Below are positions 43,004 to 53,860 of a stretch of 64,000 nt of DNA, in pieces. Within the stretch, counting starts at the first letter, position 1. Each line of letters opens with the position of its first letter. The translations under genes were made by a program, and so were the position numbers. The DNA comes from Xiphias gladius (Eukaryota > Chordata > Actinopteri > Istiophoriformes > Xiphiidae). The notes beneath the pieces are model-generated. The model made no database searches. It was given only the letters and a program-made list of their open reading frames with translations, and was not told the DNA's origin. Location of the stretch: positions 112,501 to 176,500 of the forward strand of contig NW_024401805.1 in the NCBI RefSeq assembly GCF_016859285.1, given 5' to 3'.

Positions 43004-46000
43004 AGTCTGTTGATTTTTAAATAAAGTTTGAATCAACTTATGAAGCGCTAACTCCACAGTCTGGACTGTTGTGTATCTGAACGCTAAAAGACTGATTTTC
43101 TGATTATAGATTTCTCTTGGTTTCGTTATTTTATCTCCTTGTAAAGGATTAAAGACAGTTTCAATTCATTTTCTTTGGACTAACCTTTAAAAATCCACTT
43201 CTTCATTGTGTTTTTTTGAATAAAACTTTATGATCTGCAGCTTTAGAAAAAACCAAACAGAAATTCCTTCAGCGCAACATGAACTCGAGTATGCGAGGAA
43301 CTGGTTTAAATAAGGAGCTGTGACCTCTGACCCTGTGTGAGGTCGTGTTTACCTTCAGGAGGTGTTTGTCCACATTCCTCACACCGTCTCCATGGTTACA
43401 GGAGTTCAGCCATCTGATTGGCTGAGAGCAGAGCAGAGGATCAGCTTATGTGATCACTTTCAGAGACATGCCTGAGTTAGAATAATACTGATGAATGGAG
43501 GTGTTTTTCTTCTCTCGCAGGTAAAGTACTGAGAAACTGCTTCTGTACTCCGATACCTTACTGCAGTAAAAGTACTAATACCACAGTTACAAGTAAAAGT
43601 ATTTGTCCTGTAGAGAATTATTTATATATGACATCGTCGGATGGTTATGAAGTATCTGAATTATAAAAAAAGAAAAGAAATGATTTGATTTTGTTTTTTT
43701 CCACAAAGACAAACCAAACAAACTGATCGAGGAACAAGAAAAAATAAAGAAGGAAAATTAAAGTCATGAGTCGACTGCACTGTAAAAAACAAAAAGAGAG
43801 AAAACGTCCTCGAGCTTCAGCAGATTTAACTTCATTCTTTACGTTAGGACTTTGAGTCTTTTACTCCTGTTAATTTTCTCCACGTTCGACCGCATTTTAC
43901 GTTTTACTGTTTTTAGAAGTGACAGAACGCAGACGACATTTTTCAGTTCTTTTTAACTCAACTTTTTTAAATTGATCATTTATTATGTCGAGTTGTCAAG
44001 GTCTCTGTCTGTTCAGTCTCAACAATCTGAAGGTTTTTGGTCCTTCATGGCTCCTGTAACTGCTGGACCTTTCACAATAAAGGCACAGGAAGCGTGTGAA
44101 GTACATACGTGCCTTCATCCTGGTTTGTTTTAGTTTGGATCAGACTCATCATTCATAAAAACACACAACAAACTTCTCATATAAGAAAACACACGGTCAG
44201 AGTGTGTGTGTAATTAGTGAAGTCTTTGTTATCAGTCAGTCGTTGCTGCAGTTTGTACAGAATCCGTCAGCCTCGTCTCGCCAGCAGCAGGTTTAAGATC
44301 CAGAGAGGCTCCTCACTGGGACCAGGAAGAGACCAGTTCTCCTTTGTACCGGTGTACTGGTCGCTCTTCACTGGTTAAAGTCCAGAACCGGGGACCAGGT
44401 ATTTTCTCTTGTTGGTCCTGAAAACCCATCCCCTTTGATAATCGTCATAGAAACACGACTGATCACATGCCGTTGTCATTGATGTATTGATTCTGTGTGT
44501 GAAGCTGTTATGTTGTGTGTAATAATTCACTTCTGGCCTCCTCTCGTCAGTAAAATAATCTCTGTCAGTGTTTGTTGTTTTTAACCGGACCCCTGAACAC
44601 AACTCTGTCTCCTACAAACCACATCTCTATGAAACTGAACTGCAACAGCAAATAGAACCTGACGCCGACGGATCACGTTTTCTCTTAACGCGACGAGGAA
44701 AAGTTTTTAAGTTACATTTCTGACGAGTCTCAGATTCGCTGATTCTGAACAAATCAGTAAAATGTTCACAGGCAACTCGTGCCTGTGTTCTGCAGGTGGG
44801 TTCTGCGCCCTGGGTTCTGGCCCTGTACATCTATTTGGAACATGCTGGTCTGTGGGTGACTGACCTCGGTCCAGGTGCAGATGTGGGTCCGGTGTTTTTT
44901 CATGAACAGGAATCACACTCTTAAATGTTTGTGACACCGATGAAGCTTTTCATTAACCGTGAAGCCTGGTCCCAGAGCTGCTATATTTTCCTCATGATTA
45001 TATTATTTATTATTATTATTAGGATTTATTTATTAATTATTATTTCTTATATAATTTTCTTATAATTTTTTCCGAAATTATTGATTTTCTTCTGTTTTTA
45101 TGAACTGACTGATCGATTGGTTATCAAATTGATGTCTGTGTTTTAATTTGATTGTACTTCTCCTTGTGCTCTATAATTACACCTGACAATAATAAAGTGG
45201 TTTATCAAAGAAGTTTCTCAAGAGCCCCCCTCAACTTTCCTCAAGCAGTCCTGGAACCAAGGACCAGAACCAGATCGTCGAGGTCAGCGTGAATATGGTA
45301 AAATCCACATGATGGTTTGAATTTTCAGGAACCGGGACCGAAGGATCCAGCGAGGATCCGGATGAATTCTGTCTATGTTTCCGTGTGTTTCTTTGTAAAA
45401 CAAACCAAACCGCACTAAATAAAGAGTGGATTCATTTTGTTTTTTCGTTGAGAGTGAGGTTGAGGTTCGTGCAGGACTTACGGTTCACCGGTTGAGGAGG
45501 GTCCACCACGTTCAGTGGCTCGTCGTGTGTATCAGCGCTGGCGGCGGCGTCACCTGCACGTTAAGTCTGACACCTGGTGGAGGAACTGTAGAACAGCAAG
45601 TCTCTTCTCAGCCCTGGAAACTTGATTTTCCTCAAACAAATGTCGAGATGTGTTGGTGCAGGCAGAACGTCAGAGCGGCTTTCGGAGTAGACCGAGTCAG
45701 TAACAGTCAGTCCAGTGTCAACCTGCGTCCTCCTGACCCCGTGGAGCGTCGGTCTGAGGGAACGAGCTTCAGGAGACAACAGCGAGCAACCGAACCCCGA
45801 GCATCACCGCAGACCCCAGGAATTCCGCAGAGAGGATGCAACGAAGGAGGAGGCGGTCGGTCGATCCAGCGCGAAGAACAACAACAGCGGCTTTTATAAA
45901 AAGCAGGTTCTCAGACTTTGATACAGGCAACGCGAGGTGTCCTCTGGGCCGCAGCTGCTGTAAGGTGACAGGTGTGTTCACCTGCTTGTTGGTTGTATTT

Positions 46001-46014
46001 CATTTCCACATAAT
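43001..46014. other. Intergenic, no gene recognised
   Basis: Contains one copy of a dispersed ~190-bp repeat (44005-44200, paired with 28995-29165). A CpG-richer patch at 45440-45900 has an open frame lacking an ATG start. AT-rich DNA occupies 44990-45190. Confidence 0.45.
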
Positions 46015-48291
46015 CTGTTGTTGCTCCACATGTTGCTCTGTTGTTGCTCTGTTGTTGCTCTACACGTTGCTCCACATGTTGCTCCACATGTTGCTCTGTT
46101 GTTGGTCTACATGTTGATCTGTTGTTGCTCTGTTCTTGCTCCACATGTTGCTCTGTTGTTGCTCCACATGTTGCTCTGTTGTTGCTCTGTTGTTGCTCCA
46201 CATGTTGCTCTGTTGTTGCTCTACATGTTGCTCCACATGTTGCTCCACATGTTGCTCTGTTGTTGGTCCACATGTTGCTCTGTTGTTGCTCCACATGTTG
46301 CTCTGTTGTTGCTCCACATGTTGCTCTGTTGTTGCTCCACATGTTGCTCTGTTGTTGCTCTGTTGTTGGTCTACATGTTGATCTGTTGTTGCTCTGTTGT
46401 TGCTCCACATGTTGCTCCACATGTTGCTCTGTTGTTGCTGCACATGTTGCTCTGTTGCTACTCTGTTGTTGCTCCACATGTTGCTCTGTTTTTGGTCTAC
46501 ATGTTGCTCTGTTGTTGCTCCACATGTTGCTCTGTTGTTGCTCCACATGTTGCTCTGTTGTTGCTCTGTTGTTGGTCTACATGTTGATCTGTTGTTGCTC
46601 TGTTGTTGCTCCACATGTTGCTCCACATGTTGCTCTGTTGTTGCTGCACATGTTGCTCTGTTGCTACTCGCTCTGTTGTTGCTCCACATGTTGCTCTGTT
46701 TTTGGTCTACATGTTGCTCTGTTGTTGGTCTACATGTTGCTCTGTTGTTGCTCCACAAGTTGCTCTGTTGTTGCTCTCTTGTTGCTCCACATGTTGCTCC
46801 TGATGTTGCTCCACATATTGCTCTGTTGTTGCTCTGTTGTTGCTCTGTTGCTTCTCCACATGTTGCTCTGTTGTTGCTCTACATGTTGCTCTGTTGTTGC
46901 TCTGTTGTTGGTCCACATGTTGCTCTGTTGTTGGTCCACATGTTGCTCCACATGTTGCACTGTTGTTGCTCTGTTGTTGCTCTGTTGTTGCTCTACATGT
47001 TGCTCTGTTGTTGCTCTGTTGTTGCTCTCTTGTTGCTCCACATGTTGCTCCTGATGTTGCTCCACATATTGCTCTGTTGTTGCTCTGTTGTTGCATCTGT
47101 TGCTTCTCTACATGTTGCTCTGTTGTTAGTCCACATGTAGCTCTGTTGTTGCTCTGTTGTTGCTCTGTTGCTTCTCTACATGTTGCTCTGTTGTTGCTCT
47201 AAATGTTGCTCTGTTGTTGCTCCACATGTTGCACTGTTGTTGCTCTGTTGTTGCTGCACATGTTGCTCTGTTGCTGCTCTGTTGTTGCTCCACATGTTGC
47301 TCTGTTTTTGGTCTACATGTTGCTCTGTTGTTGCTCCACATGTTGCTCTGTTGTTGGTCTACATGTTGCTCTGTTTTTGGTCCACATGTTGCTCTGTTGT
47401 TGGTCCACATGTTGATCTGTTGTTGCTCTGTTGTTGCTCTGTTGTTGCTCTGTTGCTTATCTACATGTTGCTCTGTTGTTGGTCTACATGTTGCTCTGTT
47501 GGTGCTCCACATGTTGCTCTGTTGTTGGTCTACATGTTGCTTTGTTGTTGCTCTGTTGTTGCTCTGTTGTTGGTCCACATGTTGCTCTGTTGTTGCTCTG
47601 TTGTTGCTCTGTTGCTTCTCTACATGTTGCTCTGTTGTTGCTCTAAATGTTGCTCTGTTGTTGCTCCACATGTTGCTCTGTTGTTGCTCTGTTGTTGCTG
47701 CACATGTTGCTCTGTTGCTGCTCTGTTGTTGCTCCACATGTTGCTCTGTTTTTGGTCTACATGTTGCTCTGTTGTTGCTCCACATGTTGCTCTGTTGTTG
47801 GTCTACATGTTGCTCTGTTTTTGGTCCACATGTTGCTCTGTTGTGGGTCCACATGTTGCTCTGTTGTTGCTCTGTTGTTGCTCTGTTGCTTATCTACATG
47901 TTGCTCTGTTGTTGGTCTACATGTTGCTCTGTTGGTGCTCCACATGTTGCTCTGTTGTTGGTCTACATGTTGCTTTGTTGTTGCTCTGTTGTTGCTCTGT
48001 TGTTGGTCCACATGTTGCTCTGTTGTTGGTCTACATGTTGCTCTGTTGGTGCTCCACATGTTGCTCTGTTGTTGGTCTACATGTTGCTTTGTTGTTGCTC
48101 TGTTGTTGCTCTGTTGTTGGTCTACATGTTGCTTTGTTGTTGCTCTGTTGTTGCTCTGTTGTTGGTCTACATGTTGCTTTGTTGTTGCTCTGTTGTTGCT
48201 GCACATGTTGCTCTGTTGCTGCTCTATTATTGCTCTGCTGTTGCTCTACATGTTGCTCCACATGTTGCTCTGTTGCTGCTGAACATGTGGA
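46015..48291 (+). repeat. 2.3-kb minisatellite, 23-bp unit TTGCTCTGTTGTTGCTCCAC+ATG
   Basis: About 95-100 units made of two related halves, TGCTCTGTTGT (11) and TGCTCCACATGT (12), with variants CTACATG, GGTCTACATG and CTGCACATG. Higher-order structure is visible. A block at 47169-47480 recurs at 47613-47925 (offset 444), a block at 46771 recurs at 47022 (offset 251), and one at 46361 recurs at 46560 (offset about 200). Frames stay open for hundreds of codons on both strands (Cys/Leu-rich on +, Gln/Asn-rich on -) because the unit lacks stop codons in several frames. No start context, splice structure or homology supports a protein. Confidence 0.95.
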
Positions 48292-49249
48292 AACTCTCTC
48301 ACAGTTTTCCATGAAGTTGTTGCACAAGCTGCTTTTCAACCAGCACATGATGGACTGTTTACTGCATACACTGCTGCTGTTGTGTAACACACACAGTTAA
48401 ACACACACTCAGGGGAACGTTTGGGGTCAAAGGTCGAGCCGCCACTCAGTTCAGCTGTTACGCTGTGTTTGATTCAGATTTTTCTTCTGACAATATGACT
48501 TACACGTTTCTTTTTTCTCTTTATTCTTCAGTGTCAGCGTGAGATAAATCACCTGACAGCTCAGACGTTAAATGAAATTACCTGTGTGACTGGTCCTTCT
48601 GGTTTTTCTTTTCCTGTTGCGCTGTCTGTACTGTAGACTGTATATAGGTAGTGTGGATATTGTAAAAATTTTTAAACAGAGAACGAGGATAATGTAAAAC
48701 GTATTGTATGTATTTGGTGTATTTCATCTATCTCTATTTCCACTGTTTTGCCAGATTGCCAAAGAGAAAATTCCAATTTACGCAAATCCGATGGACAATA
48801 GTTTTAAAAAGTCTTATCTTATATTCTAAATAGCATAGAATCTGATAAATATGGAAGCGAATTAAAGACAGGGTCAAATATTTGAGGGATTAAAACACCT
48901 GAAGAGAAAAACAAAGTTCAAAAGACGTGTTAATATTTCATTTTGAGTTTCAGGGGGAATTCACACAAATATTCATTCATACATCCTCATCAGTGGAGAC
49001 ACAACGTCTTCTAGGTGTAAACAGACTTTATGCAACATGTTGTTGTTATTTTTGTCTGAGGAGGATGAGGAGGGGGTGTGTTTGTTCTCACAGAAAAGGC
49101 CAGGCGGTGTTGGGGTGGGGGTGAGAGGGGGCGCCTGATCCTCAGTAAGGCATGTGCAGCAGCAGGAGTGGCTGCTGGGAGGCTATTTTCTCCGAATCAG
49201 TTTGACAAACAGCCGGCCGGGGGGGGGCAGGGTGTCCCTTCCCCAGGGG
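48292..49249. other. Spacer upstream of the TRIM gene
   Basis: No gene was recognised. The 200 bases before the TATA box are G-rich with short G runs, and hold a CATGTG E-box near 49152. Confidence 0.4.
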
Positions 49250-49255
49250 TATAAA
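49250..49255 (+). promoter_or_regulatory. TATA box of the TRIM63-like gene
   Basis: TATAAA lies in a GC-rich setting (CCCCAGGGG before, GGCCGGGG after), 95 bases before the likely start codon. Transcription would begin near 49280, giving a short 5' UTR of about 65 bases that runs into the coding exon without an evident intron. Confidence 0.7.
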
Positions 49256-49344
49256 GGCCGGGGGGCTTCAGACGGCGGCAGATTAAAATAAACCACAGAG
49301 AAGGACACAGAGAGTTGAAGAGAGCGAAGGACCAGAAGAAGAAG

Positions 49345-50355
49345 ATGGACATCCAGACGGGTCAGGTGGTGCGTCCGGTCAGCGCCATGGAGAGTCTGGA
49401 GAAGCAGCTGAGCTGCCCCATCTGCCTGGACATGTTCACCAAGCCCGTGGTCATCCTGCCCTGCCAGCACAACCTGTGCCGCGGCTGTGCCAACGACCTC
49501 TACGAGTCCAGGAACCCCTACCACTTCTCAGGGGGGACCTTCCGCTGCCCCACCTGCCGCTTCGAGGTGGTCCTGGACCGGCACGGCGTGTACGGGCTGC
49601 AGAGGAACCTGCTGGTCGAGAACATCATCGACATCTACAAGCAGCAACAGGAGAGCCGGGGGGGCGACAGCGAGGACCCACCCCTGAAGGACAAGGACAC
49701 CAAGGAGCCCAAGTGCAAGGAGCACGAGGACGAACGCATCAACATCTACTGCGTTACCTGCCAGACACCCACCTGCTCCATGTGCAAGGTGTTCGGTCAG
49801 CACAAAGACTGCGAGGTGTCCCCGCTGCACGCCGTCTACCAGAGCCAGAAGGGCGAGCTGCGAGCTGCCGTGGAGCTGCTGGCCGCGGGAAACAGCTGCG
49901 TCCAAGCAGTCATGTCTCAGATGGAGGACGCCTGCAAGCTGGTCCAGGACAACGGGGAGCTGCAGAGGAGGAGGCTGGGCGAGAGCTTCGACCTGCTGTA
50001 CGCCATCATGGAGGAGAGGAAGGGTCAGCTGCTGGAGCACATCAGCCGCGAGGAGCAGGACAAGCTGTCCACCCTCAGAGCGCTGGCCGAGCAGTACAAG
50101 CAGCAGCTGCAGCTCAGCAACCAGCTGCAGGAGAAGCTGCAGCAGAGCATGCAGGGCTGCAGCGTGGCGGAGTTCCTCCTCACCGCCAAACAGCTGCAGG
50201 AGGAGGCCCAGCAGGCGGCCGGGGGAGCCCAGCTGCAGAGGCCCGAGCCCGGCTACGAGAGCATGGAGCACCTGAGCCTGGACACGCAGGAGGTGGAGGC
50301 CCTGCTCGCTCACATGGACTTCAGAGAGGATGACGGGGAGGAAGACCAGGAGTAA
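49345..50355 (+). CDS. trim63: MuRF-type TRIM E3 ubiquitin ligase, single coding exon
   Basis: Muscle RING-finger family ligase; in vertebrates these mark sarcomere proteins for degradation. The 336-residue frame starts at MDIQTGQVV (ATG 49345, the first ATG after the TATA box) and ends with TAA at 50353-50355. Order of parts: RING finger about residues 24-71 (CPICLDMF, CQHNLC, FRCPTC); the MuRF family box with GVYGLQRNLLVENIIDIYKQ; B-box 2 with CKEHEDERINIYC and CSMCKVFGQHKDC; a coiled coil rich in Gln/Glu/Leu; a COS-like C-terminal segment (FLLTAKQL, then MEHLSLDTQEVEALLAHMDF); and an acidic tail. Members normally have many introns; here the whole protein is uninterrupted. It matches TRIM63/MuRF1 best by eye, but assignment among trim63, trim54, trim55 and teleost-specific copies is uncertain. 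Coding GC is much higher than the flanks. Confidence 0.88.
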   Translation: MDIQTGQVVRPVSAMESLEKQLSCPICLDMFTKPVVILPCQHNLCRGCANDLYESRNPYHFSGGTFRCPTCRFEVVLDRHGVYGLQRNLLVENIIDIYKQQQESRGGDSEDPPLKDKDTKEPKCKEHEDERINIYCVTCQTPTCSMCKVFGQHKDCEVSPLHAVYQSQKGELRAAVELLAAGNSCVQAVMSQMEDACKLVQDNGELQRRRLGESFDLLYAIMEERKGQLLEHISREEQDKLSTLRALAEQYKQQLQLSNQLQEKLQQSMQGCSVAEFLLTAKQLQEEAQQAAGGAQLQRPEPGYESMEHLSLDTQEVEALLAHMDFREDDGEEDQE

Positions 50356-50720
50356 CGTCAGAAGGAAAGACTTTGATCAGACGGTTTCGTGTCGGAGGAA
50401 GACCAGGAGGGCGACAGAAAAGGAAGACGTTGAGAAGACAGACAGCTTCGTGAGTGTTTTCACTCTCAGTCGGCGTCCTGGTCAGTGTCTGCAGACCAGG
50501 AGCCTGATCCAGAGTGAAAACGGTAAGAAAAGACTTTGATTGGACTGATCCTGGTCAGAAGAAGACCAAAACAGCAACAGAGAGCAGAAAACAGCGAGGA
50601 AACAGATTTGGTCCGACCTGACGTCGACGGAGAGTCAAAACCGTAAGAAAAGACGTTGGTTGAACTACTTCTGGTCGGAGGAAGCTGCTGCTGCTGCTTT
50701 TTCAGAAACTTCAGGTACTT
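50356..50720 (+). repeat. Triplicated ~125-bp segment in TRIM gene 3' UTR
   Basis: Three diverged copies start near 50352, 50520 and 50638. Each opens GTAA-AAAGACTTTGATT-GAC, then has GGTCGGAGGAAGACCA and a run of CAG/GAC-rich text. The first copy begins at the stop codon itself. Confidence 0.7.
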
Positions 50721-50980
50721 GTGGAGGTAGAACGGAGTTGTGCAATCTTTTGAGAAAGTTTTTTACCCTTACAAAATGAAACATTTTGTATTTGACTTTT
50801 TATACTTTTCTATTTTGAATGTTTTTCTCACACTCGTCTTTCAAGTCTGGACAAAGTCTGGACTAGAGAGAGTTTTTATTTATCGTGTTTTGTCTATTTG
50901 TGAAACTGAAAACTTGAACTGCAAAATCTGCACTTGATTTCAGACTCTGCTGTTACTTTGAAATGTCTTTTGAAGGTGTG

Positions 50981-50986
50981 AATAAA
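50981..50986 (+). terminator. TRIM gene poly(A) signal AATAAA
   Basis: GTGTGAATAAAGC lies about 625 bases after the stop codon, the first canonical signal on this strand. A diverged copy of the same region without the hexamer occurs at about 51330. Confidence 0.65.
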
Positions 50987-51264
50987 GCTTTATTTGACTG
51001 TAAACCCTGTACTGTTCTCCTCATTCCTCAGGGACTCTCCCAGCTTCAAACAGAACCTAAAATACACAAAAACAAAAACAGAAAAGAAGAAAGCATCATA
51101 AGACAAAAGAGGAAAAAAGTAACATGAAACACAAAAACACAACATATGAAAAACCCAAAATGGATCATAAAGAAGCATAAAATAAAAAACAACAAAAATG
51201 CTAAACCAAACCAAACATTACAACATAACCCAAAAAATGTAACGTAAAAACAAAAACATGAAAC

Positions 51265-51390
51265 TGGATGGTTTGTCTATTTGTTTGGCGATTTCAGACT
51301 CTGCGTTAACTTTGAAAAGTCTTCTCAAGGTGTGACTGAAGTGTTATTTTGGTTCTCAGGGACTCTCCCAGCCTCAAACAGAGTCTGTAT
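51265..51390 (+). repeat. Direct copy of the TRIM gene 3' end
   Basis: TTGTCTATTTG ... TTTCAGACTCTGC-GTTAACTTTGAAAAGTC ... AAGGTGTGA ... GGGACTCTCCCAGC-TCAAACAGA repeats, in order, the text at 50889-51055 that spans the AATAAA. In this copy GTGAATAAAG has become GTGACTGAAG. Confidence 0.75.
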
Positions 51391-53806
51391 TTAGCGGTGC
51401 ACATGTTTTCCTATATTTACTGGGGTCAGCGAATGCCTCCTGGCCTTGTTTAGGCCTCTGTTGGTGTAAATTGAGGTTATTTATACCGAGTGGTGACAGG
51501 ACGGGAATAGATGTGTTGAAGAGGGTTTTCTTTTTTTTTGGGGGGGGGGGGGGGTTAGTGGGGTCGTGTTTCATAGAGTGACCCAGCTGGACTGAGGCAT
51601 GCTGGGAAACGGACGGGGGCTGTTCTCAGGGCTGTTTGTGGATGTGAAGAGGATGAAGAGGTCGACTCGGAGCCGTTTCCAGTCCTGAATCACATCACAT
51701 CACACTCACTGTTTGATAAGGGTATGAAGTGTCGTTAGCGCCACAGATTAAACCACCAAAGAGACCGTCGTGACCTTTACGTGAGAGACACACGACACCC
51801 GCACACCGCCTTTTATTTTCACTGACTTTACCGACTTGATTCAGTAACAAGGGTGAAACTGTTGATTCACAGTCAGACTCCAGCAGGTATTTTTAAATCT
51901 GACAAATTTCACTCGTCCTTCAGCGCCTCTGAAATGGAGCCGACTCAGACCGTGCAGGAGTTGGTCAGCTAACAGCTCGTGTTTCCTACCCACTTAACAC
52001 ACGTATTATCACCAGTGTTTCTCACGACTGGCTTGGGTTTTTAATTTCCATTTTTTCGGACTGAAGTTTGTTTCCAGTAATCATTTGTTAGTTTTTAAGC
52101 ACACGAGAAGGGACCGCTGATGAAAACCAGCCCTATTTTTTCAAACTTGGGTACATTAACATTTATTTGAATGTTCATGAACATTGTCCCAAAAATACAT
52201 TTTTAAATGGCAAATGTTCTCTGGCTCCAGCTTTTTAAATGTGAGGATTTGCTCCTTCTCTTTGTCATATAAAAAGAACCAAAACTGAATACATTTGGGT
52301 TTTTGACTTCATACGTCACCTTGGATACTCCTGACGTCTGGGTCACCTTCAGACATTTGGACAATCTAAAGTGTTTTAAATTGTTCAAGTCTTGACAGAA
52401 AGATTTAAAGTGTGGCTGAGATCATTGAGTCAGATTGGATAAGAAACCACATCCAGACAGAATCTCAGGCTTTAATTAGACTGTGTGACAAAGGAAAGAG
52501 GAAACTGGATCCTGGCGGTGAGCTCGACCTCTCTGACCTCCACAACAGCTGACTGAAGTCCATGAGCAGATACAGTCCAGATACACTGGAAGAGACAGAG
52601 ATAGAGACAGACTCCTGTTTGAACCAGACCTGCTAAACATTTAAAGGAGAAAAACTCCAAAAACTCCTCAGTCTGGACCTGCGTACTCACAAAAAACAAG
52701 TCCGTATGGTCCTTGTTAAACGTGCAACACATCTAAAACTGAACCTGCGACCTGAATCATCGACCCACTGATACGGGACGCACCTAAATCCCCGTACGCT
52801 GTTCTACGTACGTCTGTATGTGGTCATCTGTGTCTACAGTCACTTTCTCCCTGGGAATGAGTTTTATTGTGTAATGTCTTTTGTTGTTTAGTTTTATCAT
52901 CATGTCCAAGCTTTTTTTATATATCATGTCGTATCTTACTTGTTCATGTTGTACTGTCTCATTTCCTGTCAAGTCAAGTTTCGTCTTGTTATATTTCAAC
53001 CCTGTTTCGTAGAAATGACGTTTCTGTGCAACTAAACATGCGTTTTTCCAGGAAACATAATTGTGACCACATTATTTTTTCCACAACATTGTAGAAAATC
53101 TTTGTTCTGTCTTGTCAAAAAACGTCTTGTCTCACTTTTTAGTGTTGAGTCTTCATGTTGTAGTTTCTCATGTCTCATTTTCATGTGTCGGGTCTTGTCG
53201 TGTTGTGTCCCATTTTGTCATGTCCTGTTTTCCTTTACCATGTTGTGTCCTGTCTTTTTGAGTCATACTATATCTTATTTATTTGTCCTCTCTTAGTTCA
53301 GGCTAATGAGACCAGGTCTCTCTCTAAGTGAATGGGGAGAGAGACATAAAAGCTGCATGTGTAGAATCACCAGTCAAATCTGATAGAAACAGCTTTAAAA
53401 TTGTGGTGACTTTGCCCCAAAATAACATTTAAAACACTGTTTTTTCTTCTACTATGCATGTGCAAGGTTTCGCTTCAGTGCAACAACACAGTTGGCTTCA
53501 TATGTTTCCTGTTGGGCTGTTATAAAGCAGACGATTGCCTTATGGGGGGGGGGGGGTTCTCCTCTGTGTAACGTCTCGGGTTTTAGTTTGATGTGTCGTG
53601 TGTTTCCAGAGTCTCGTCCTTCTTCGTTGCTCCTTGTCGTGCCCTACTCTTATTCTTATTCATTTTGTTGAGTCGTGTCTCCACTCGTCCTTTATTCGTT
53701 TTTTACCTTAAGAGTCTGAGGCTTCAGTTTGATCTGAGTTAAATCAGCTCTCCACACGTTTCTCTCAGCTGCAGTCTGTCTCATATTTCAGACATGTACA
53801 GAATAC

Positions 53807-53811
<5 letters not shown>
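51391..53811. other. Intergenic, no gene recognised
   Basis: A poly-G run lies near 51540-51554 and a second at 53546-53556. The part from 53100 to 53290 is a loose TGTCTTGTCATGTTGTGTCC-type repeat. No exon could be supported. Confidence 0.45.
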
Positions 53812-53855
<44 letters not shown>

Positions 53856-53860
53856 CATAC
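53812..53860. repeat. (TA)n microsatellite
   Basis: About 20 TA units followed by CATA units. Confidence 0.95.

Noticed and set aside
45426-45899. 157-codon plus-strand frame in a CpG-richer patch
   Set aside because: It starts with GTG, not ATG, has no recognisable domain, and runs into the minisatellite flank. It could be part of an unseen non-coding exon, but there is no evidence.
46015-48291. CRISPR-like array of regularly spaced repeats
   Set aside because: Units are contiguous with no unique spacers, and the genome is vertebrate. The same applies to the 20-bp array at 55001-55300.
46018-48400. Plus-strand frames of 189-410 codons (Cys/Leu-rich) and minus-strand frames of 149-242 codons (Gln/Asn-rich)
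   Set aside because: They are products of the 23-bp minisatellite, whose unit lacks stops in several frames. There is no unique domain, start context or splice structure.
49315-49344. Upstream extension of the TRIM protein (residues KRAKDQKKK before MDIQ)
   Set aside because: That extension begins at a TTG; the first ATG after the TATA box is at 49345.
49476-50333. 285-codon alternative frame within the TRIM gene, and a 261-codon minus-strand frame
   Set aside because: Shadows produced by high-GC coding sequence; the RING/B-box frame is the real one.
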